From NCBI GenBank assembly GCA_963921425.1, contig OY992840.1, forward strand, positions 10,604,501 to 10,668,500: a stretch of 64,000 bases of DNA. The letters are read 5' to 3'. The notes beneath the pieces were generated by a model, which saw only the letters and a list, made by a program, of their open reading frames with translations, was not told where the DNA came from and made no database searches. Numbering within the stretch: the first letter of the stretch is position 1; each line of letters begins with the position of its first letter. The stretch comes from Dryas octopetala (Eukaryota > Streptophyta > Magnoliopsida > Rosales > Rosaceae). A program made the position numbers and the translations under genes. Positions 61,201-64,000 of this stretch are shown piece by piece.

Positions 61201-61965
61201 AGATGGCAGTGTCTTATAGGGCATTGCTTCTTTGGTGAGGTAGAGGTTATAGGCTCTCCTCCACATTTCTGTTGAAACAGCCAAAAGGCCCACATTCATT
61301 GTACTGCTGAATAGATATATATGAATATACTGCTCCAGAGCTTTTGGCGTGAGCTCCAGCAATTTACAAAATATTCCCTTCCTCTCTCTTTGATTTTCTT
61401 TGCTAATTTCTCAAATCTCAACACTAATTACTTTGTGCTCTTCTTTTCTTAATTTTATACTAATTAATTGTGTGTATGTGTATGTGTGTATGTGTGTTTT
61501 GTATAGATTATTATTGGAATTGCAGTGGCGCTTAAATTTGGATTGAGTGGGAACCCTGGTGTATTGCCCCAGTGGTATGCTATTGTTTTGGTGTTCATGA
61601 TCTGTGTATATGTTGCTGGATTTGCTTGGTCTTGGGGACCTCTAGGATGGTTGGTACCCAGTGAGATCTTCCCACTCGAAGTACGCTCAGCTGCTCAATC
61701 TATCAATGTCTCTGTCAACATGATCTTCACCTTCTTAATAGCCCAAGTCTTCACATCAATGCTTTGCCACTTGAAGTTTTTCTTGTTCTTCTTCTTTTCA
61801 TTCTTTCTGTTCGTGATGAGCTACTTCATCTACAAGTTGTTGCCAGAAACTAAAGGGGTCCCAATTGAAGAAATGAACAGTGTGTGGAAGGACCACTCAT
61901 ATTGGAAGAAGTTCGTCACCGAAGATGAAGGCATAGCCATGGGCAAGGGAAGAGAGATAGTCTAA
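55041..61965 (+). CDS. STP-type hexose/H+ symporter, tandem copy b, with retrotransposon in intron 3
   Basis: Exons 55041-55173, 55382-55707, 55804-56439 and 61507-61965 give 517 residues. Exon sizes match copy a (133, 326, 636 against 630, and 459 against 462 bp) and intron phases are the same. The protein keeps [78 protein letters not shown] and [12 protein letters not shown], and both lid cysteines ([14 protein letters not shown]). The residue PET after helix 6 is PDT here. Intron 3 is 5067 bp against 103 bp in copy a, because a whole Ty1/copia element plus a 5-bp duplication sits in it; without it the intron would be 106 bp. The host splice sites (AG/GTACAC and TATAG/ATT) are untouched, so correct splicing remains possible, but premature ending in the element would drop exon 4, about residues 366-517, which hold the last helices. 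Confidence 0.93.
55210..55236. repeat. (TA)n microsatellite in intron 1 of STP copy b
   Basis: About 13 TA units just after the first splice donor. Confidence 0.9.
56468..56805 (+). repeat. 5' LTR of the copia element
   Basis: 338 bp starting TGTTAGAATTAAGG and ending CTCAACA, with a TATATATG-type box at 56697-56704. Confidence 0.96.
56806..56817 (+). other. Primer-binding site of the copia element
   Basis: TGGTATCAGAGC starts right after the LTR and matches the 3' end of plant initiator methionine tRNA, the usual copia primer. Confidence 0.92.
56899..61110 (+). CDS. Ty1/copia gag-pol polyprotein
   Basis: Single intact frame of 1403 residues from the first ATG. The gag region starts with [16 protein letters not shown] and has a CCHC knuckle [14 protein letters not shown] near residue 301. 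Protease carries [13 protein letters not shown] near 354. Integrase has a zinc domain (HRRFGHLN ... CEGCATGK) and the catalytic residues in [20 protein letters not shown] and GVAERKNR. Reverse transcriptase starts near [11 protein letters not shown] (about 928) and has [11 protein letters not shown] and YVDDIIYTG near 1077. RNase H has [19 protein letters not shown] and LCDNTSAI, ending [17 protein letters not shown] and ADIFTKAL. All known active-site residues appear present. The frame ends 25 bp into the right LTR. With identical LTRs this copy looks capable of activity, but that is inference. Confidence 0.95.
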   Translation: MGESGGELRAPIFDGTEYEFWKVRMITIFKSYGIWKIVEKGITVPESKKKKTKKEGEPVGVDDEEEVDAVMEGLLMKDAKALGIIQGAVTKEIFPRIVNQTTAKGAWDLLQEEYHGDEQARSVKLQGLRREFEYMRMRENETLPAYFSRFFDLTNQMEKYGENLTNERMVQKVLISLTKVYDPMCVIIERTVDLRTVSVHEVASSLKSYELRLIRHEEEAMDSERALASMSFSPKTQSTQNRVFTPDGVKKGQKNWKGKSRKWESKPQNTMKQGNGADTGKQRCKICDKSHLGECWFKGKVKCYNCDKFGHVMKDCHQPNKKGPVANYANQTQETATMFYACHVASVQRSNDVWYLDSGCSNHMTGCEDLLINIDRTVRCKIKMGTGELVQSAGKGTLVVKTKRGTRYIPEVMVVPGLDENLLSVGQMVEHGYWIVFGDFTACIYEDKTLQEPIATIQMKGNRCFPFTFENVNPIMANKATCADSSWKWHRRFGHLNFDSLRLLQEKEMVYGLPSLMECAHVCEGCATGKLHREVFDRTKVRRAENPLDLVHTDVCGPMVETFGGNRYFLTFIDDKTRMCWVYFLRLKSDVFSIFKKFKAMVELQSGYKLKKLRSDRGGEYTSHEFERFCETFGIEKQLTVAYSPQQNGVAERKNRTIMEMARTMLLEKKMPQRFWGEAVNTAVYLLNRCPTHALENKTPFEEFSGRKPGVKHLRVFGSICYFHIPAQLRQKLDETGQQGVFVGYGTREKGYRVFDLRSDKVVVSRSVIFDEDAMWNWETRQTLYVNAPWNNKQDESTTEIEDVPATPFLSTPCSSHRLNEDLTDSNSQSVIAPNENGRQRTVSPATESEGGIKLSETYDFTPRKWRDLNDVFAQCMVSVIEPENFREAAADQAWQKAMEDEIAMIEKNQTWELVSRPSEKPIVGVKWIFKTKLNLDGTIQKHKARLVAKGYTQKPGVDFNETFAPVARLDTIRTLIALAAQRGWKLYQLDVKSAFLNGILEEEVYVDQPEGFIVKGEESKVYRLRKALYGLKQAPRAWYGNIDSYLSQCGFEKSPSEATLYVKNKGDQETLIVSIYVDDIIYTGSCEKMIEEFKKEMMMKYEMTDLGLLHHFLGMGVIQQEGGIFVHQKKYALCLLEKFGLKNCNPVTTPLAATDKLKKEDESAPANEELYRKMVGSLLYLTATRPDIMYAASLLARFMHCPTSKHYGTARRVLRYIQGTIDYGIRYEKGSSAVLIGYCDSDWGGDEDDMKSTSGYAFSFGSGVFSWASVKQQSVALSTAEAEYMSASEATTQAVWLRFVLQDFGEEQLEPTVLLCDNTSAIAMAKNPVFHQRSKHIKRKFHFIRDAIQEGTIELLYCKSEEQLADIFTKALAKDRFCYLRDKLGVISVRALEGGVRIKAPN
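61078..61085 (+). other. Polypurine tract of the copia element
   Basis: GAAGGGGG directly before the right LTR; it lies within the end of the coding frame. Confidence 0.85.
61086..61423 (+). repeat. 3' LTR of the copia element
   Basis: 338 bp; no difference from the 5' LTR was found when the two were read side by side. Confidence 0.96.
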
Positions 61966-62111
61966 ACTTCAAGTGTTGCTTTGTCTTAGTTTTATTTTAT
62001 TTTATTTTTGTCTAGGTTTAGGTTTGATATCAGTTTGTGAATGTTTTTGGATATTGGGTTTGTTTTTGGAAGTTTTTATCTACAAGATTGCTAAATTGTT
62101 AATAATGTTGG

Positions 62112-62477
62112 GGGTTAAATACAAAAATGGTCCACGAACTTTACAGTGAATCTCAATTTGGTCCACTATCTATAAAAAGTGTCAATTTGGTCCACGAACT
62201 TTGTAAGTTGTATCAAAGCAGTACAAACGTTAACTTCCATCGAAAAATTTAACGAAAACTGGTCATGTGCACAACAAGTGACCACATTTTCAGAGGCATT
62301 TTCGTCCGTTCATCACATTTTCATGTGACCAATTTCGTTAATTTTCTGATAAAAGTTAGCGTTTGTACTGGTTTGGTACAACTTGGAAAGTTTGTGGACC
62401 AAATTGACACTTTTTATAGTTAGTGGATTAAATTGAGACTCATTATAAAGTTTGTGGACCATTTTTGTATTTAACCC
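62112..62477. mobile_element. Mutator-type MITE
   Basis: 366 bp with about 130-bp inverted arms beginning GGGTTAAATACAAAAATGG on both ends, and a perfect 9-bp target duplication TAATGTTGG at 62103-62111 and 62478-62486. Nine-base duplications with long TIRs fit the Mutator superfamily. It lies about 145 bp after the stop codon of STP copy b and may be in its 3' UTR. No coding capacity. Confidence 0.88.
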
Positions 62478-62486
62478 TAATGTTGG

Positions 62487-64000
62487 AGATTAATTGCGTT
62501 AAAAAGCTTATTGTTTGTTTTTATTTCAATTTCTTAGTTGAATTAATTGATTTGGAGTAGCTTTTTACCTCCAAACTGTCACTTAGCCCTAGATAGGTTG
62601 ATCGATGACTTGATGTGTATGTATCGGAGGGACCAATTTATTATGTTTTTATTTAGGGAAAAGATTTTTAATATGGCAAATATAAGACATATGTACCTAA
62701 TCTGATGTGACAAAATTATTTTGCTCATATCACTAGTTATTTGCCACATCAGATTACTATCTTTATTATTAAAAGACATTCTTGTCCAAATTAAATCAAA
62801 TGGTTGAAATTAGTACTTAATTAATATTATTATTATATATCTTATTTTTATTTATCATTCTCCATCTTCAACCTCCAAAAAATCTTTAATTTTTCTTCAA
62901 AATTCAACCAAATTGTTCATAGCAATAAAATTTGGTGGCCTCATCTAAGCTAGTCAATCTATACTTTAATTAATGTTTTGTAGAATTTTAAACAAGGTTA
63001 TATTAGTATTTTTAAAAGCTTATGTGGCATATATTATTAAATAATTTAATTGACAAAGAAATTCCATGTCATTAGGGCACTCTAGCATTGCCCTTTTATT
63101 TATTTGGATGACGATTGAGATTTGTATTTAAGATTTCTTAAAATATTATGAATAAAAATATTAAAAGATCGATCAATTGGCAATTAGTGAAGCCCAAGTT
63201 ATTTAACACTCTAGATATGCATGACATTGTATGTGTATATTACTTATTATAAATAATGATCTGAAATATTTAACATTCATTAATCCCATCTCATACTTAG
63301 AACGATGCTTAGGGTATCTAGCTGGATTAAAATTTCTTTGTAATATATATATATTATACCTCTAATGGCCTTCCTTATGATGATTTTTTATTTAATTTTA
63401 AAATTTATGATATTATAATTATTTAACTATTAATGGGGTTAATAGGCGTTAATAGTACTCTTGTAATCGTATACTCTTGTATGTATGAAAAAATTGTGAG
63501 GGGATTAAAATTACTACTTGTATATCAATATCAGCCAATTATAGTGCTGTACGTACCTATATATATATATATATATAAGTCTTATTTGGCATTTAGATTC
63601 AGTTCTAGAAGTTGAACATTATTTGATGGTAACAGTTGTTGCAGTGTTAAGTAGTGCTACGTACCAAAATGGTCATTGATGATTGCAGAAAATTTCCCTT
63701 TCAATTTTCCTGAACAAATTTTCATTAGACTATGGCCTGTTCATGACAAGAAGACCGAAAGAGTCGGTCACTGAGAAAATTCCACATATTAAACCCAGCC
63801 AGAGTGCAAATTACGGTTTCTAGAAGCTCATCTCTATCCACTAGCATACCTTTCCAATCGTATACGTTCATTCATGTGCTGTGAAGAATTGTCTCCATGC
63901 ATGCATACATGTCATGGCCTGAATGGCTCAAATTAATTGCCAATAATTGGGTTATGTTTACTTTGTGAGAAATTCTTTAGTGACAATTGTATCACATGCT
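62487..64000. other. AT-rich intergenic DNA at the window end
   Basis: No gene supported. A short inverted pair lies near 62698-62713 and 62739-62756, and a (TA)n run at 63558-63577. Confidence 0.5.

Larger units (their letters stand above)
56468..61423 (+). mobile_element. Complete Ty1/copia LTR retrotransposon in STP intron 3
   Basis: 4956 bp with two 338-bp LTRs that appear identical base for base, TG...CA ends, and target duplication CTAAT at 56463-56467 and 61424-61428. A tRNA-iMet primer site follows the left LTR and a purine tract precedes the right one. The single long frame is uninterrupted. The element is in the same orientation as the host gene. Order of protease, integrase, reverse transcriptase and RNase H is that of Ty1/copia; I do not assign a lineage. 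Confidence 0.97.

Overview
The window is nuclear DNA of a flowering plant: spliced genes with GT/AG introns, plant-only families (CBF/DREB1 and other AP2/ERF factors, STP sugar transporters, a DUF4378 protein), plant LTR retrotransposons and many MITEs in an AT-rich background. The CBF proteins look to me like those of Rosaceae, but that rests on recalled family resemblance, not a search. Nothing bacterial or phage-like is present. A 200-base run of N (23830-24029) marks an assembly gap. Layout: 1-881 is the right part of a terminal-inverted-repeat element whose left end lies outside the window. 1.85-7.6 kb holds two tandem minus-strand copies of a UTR2-like nucleotide-sugar transporter; they differ by one precisely present/absent intron and by separate small insertions. 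9.2-12.2 kb is a three-exon DUF4378 gene. 12.9-18.9 kb is rich in inverted-repeat elements. 19.1-22.0 kb holds two tandem intronless CBF/DREB1 genes. 25.8-38.0 kb is one complete 12.2-kb Ty3/gypsy element of Tat type, with 1053-bp LTRs differing at about four sites, TSD CGAAT, one in-frame TAG in pol, a dual RNase H, a five-copy 71-bp tandem repeat, and an intron-bearing antisense gene with its own TATA box. 38-45.5 kb is gene-poor with simple repeats. 45.5-46.3 kb is a DREB-type ERF gene. 46.7-51.8 kb carries a hAT-like MITE and a duplicated noncoding block. 51.9-62.0 kb holds two tandem STP-type hexose transporter genes; the third intron of the second has received an intact 4956-bp Ty1/copia element in sense orientation, with identical 338-bp LTRs and TSD CTAAT. 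62.1-62.5 kb is a Mutator-type MITE with a perfect 9-bp TSD. The host genes form three independent tandem pairs (periods about 3.1, 2.3 and 3.2 kb) plus two singletons, with roles in Golgi/ER nucleotide-sugar transport, cold and drought transcription, and sugar uptake. They do not form one pathway. The features most worth attention are the antisense spliced gene inside the Tat element, the very young copia insertion inside a transporter gene, and the exact intron difference between the two UTR2 copies.
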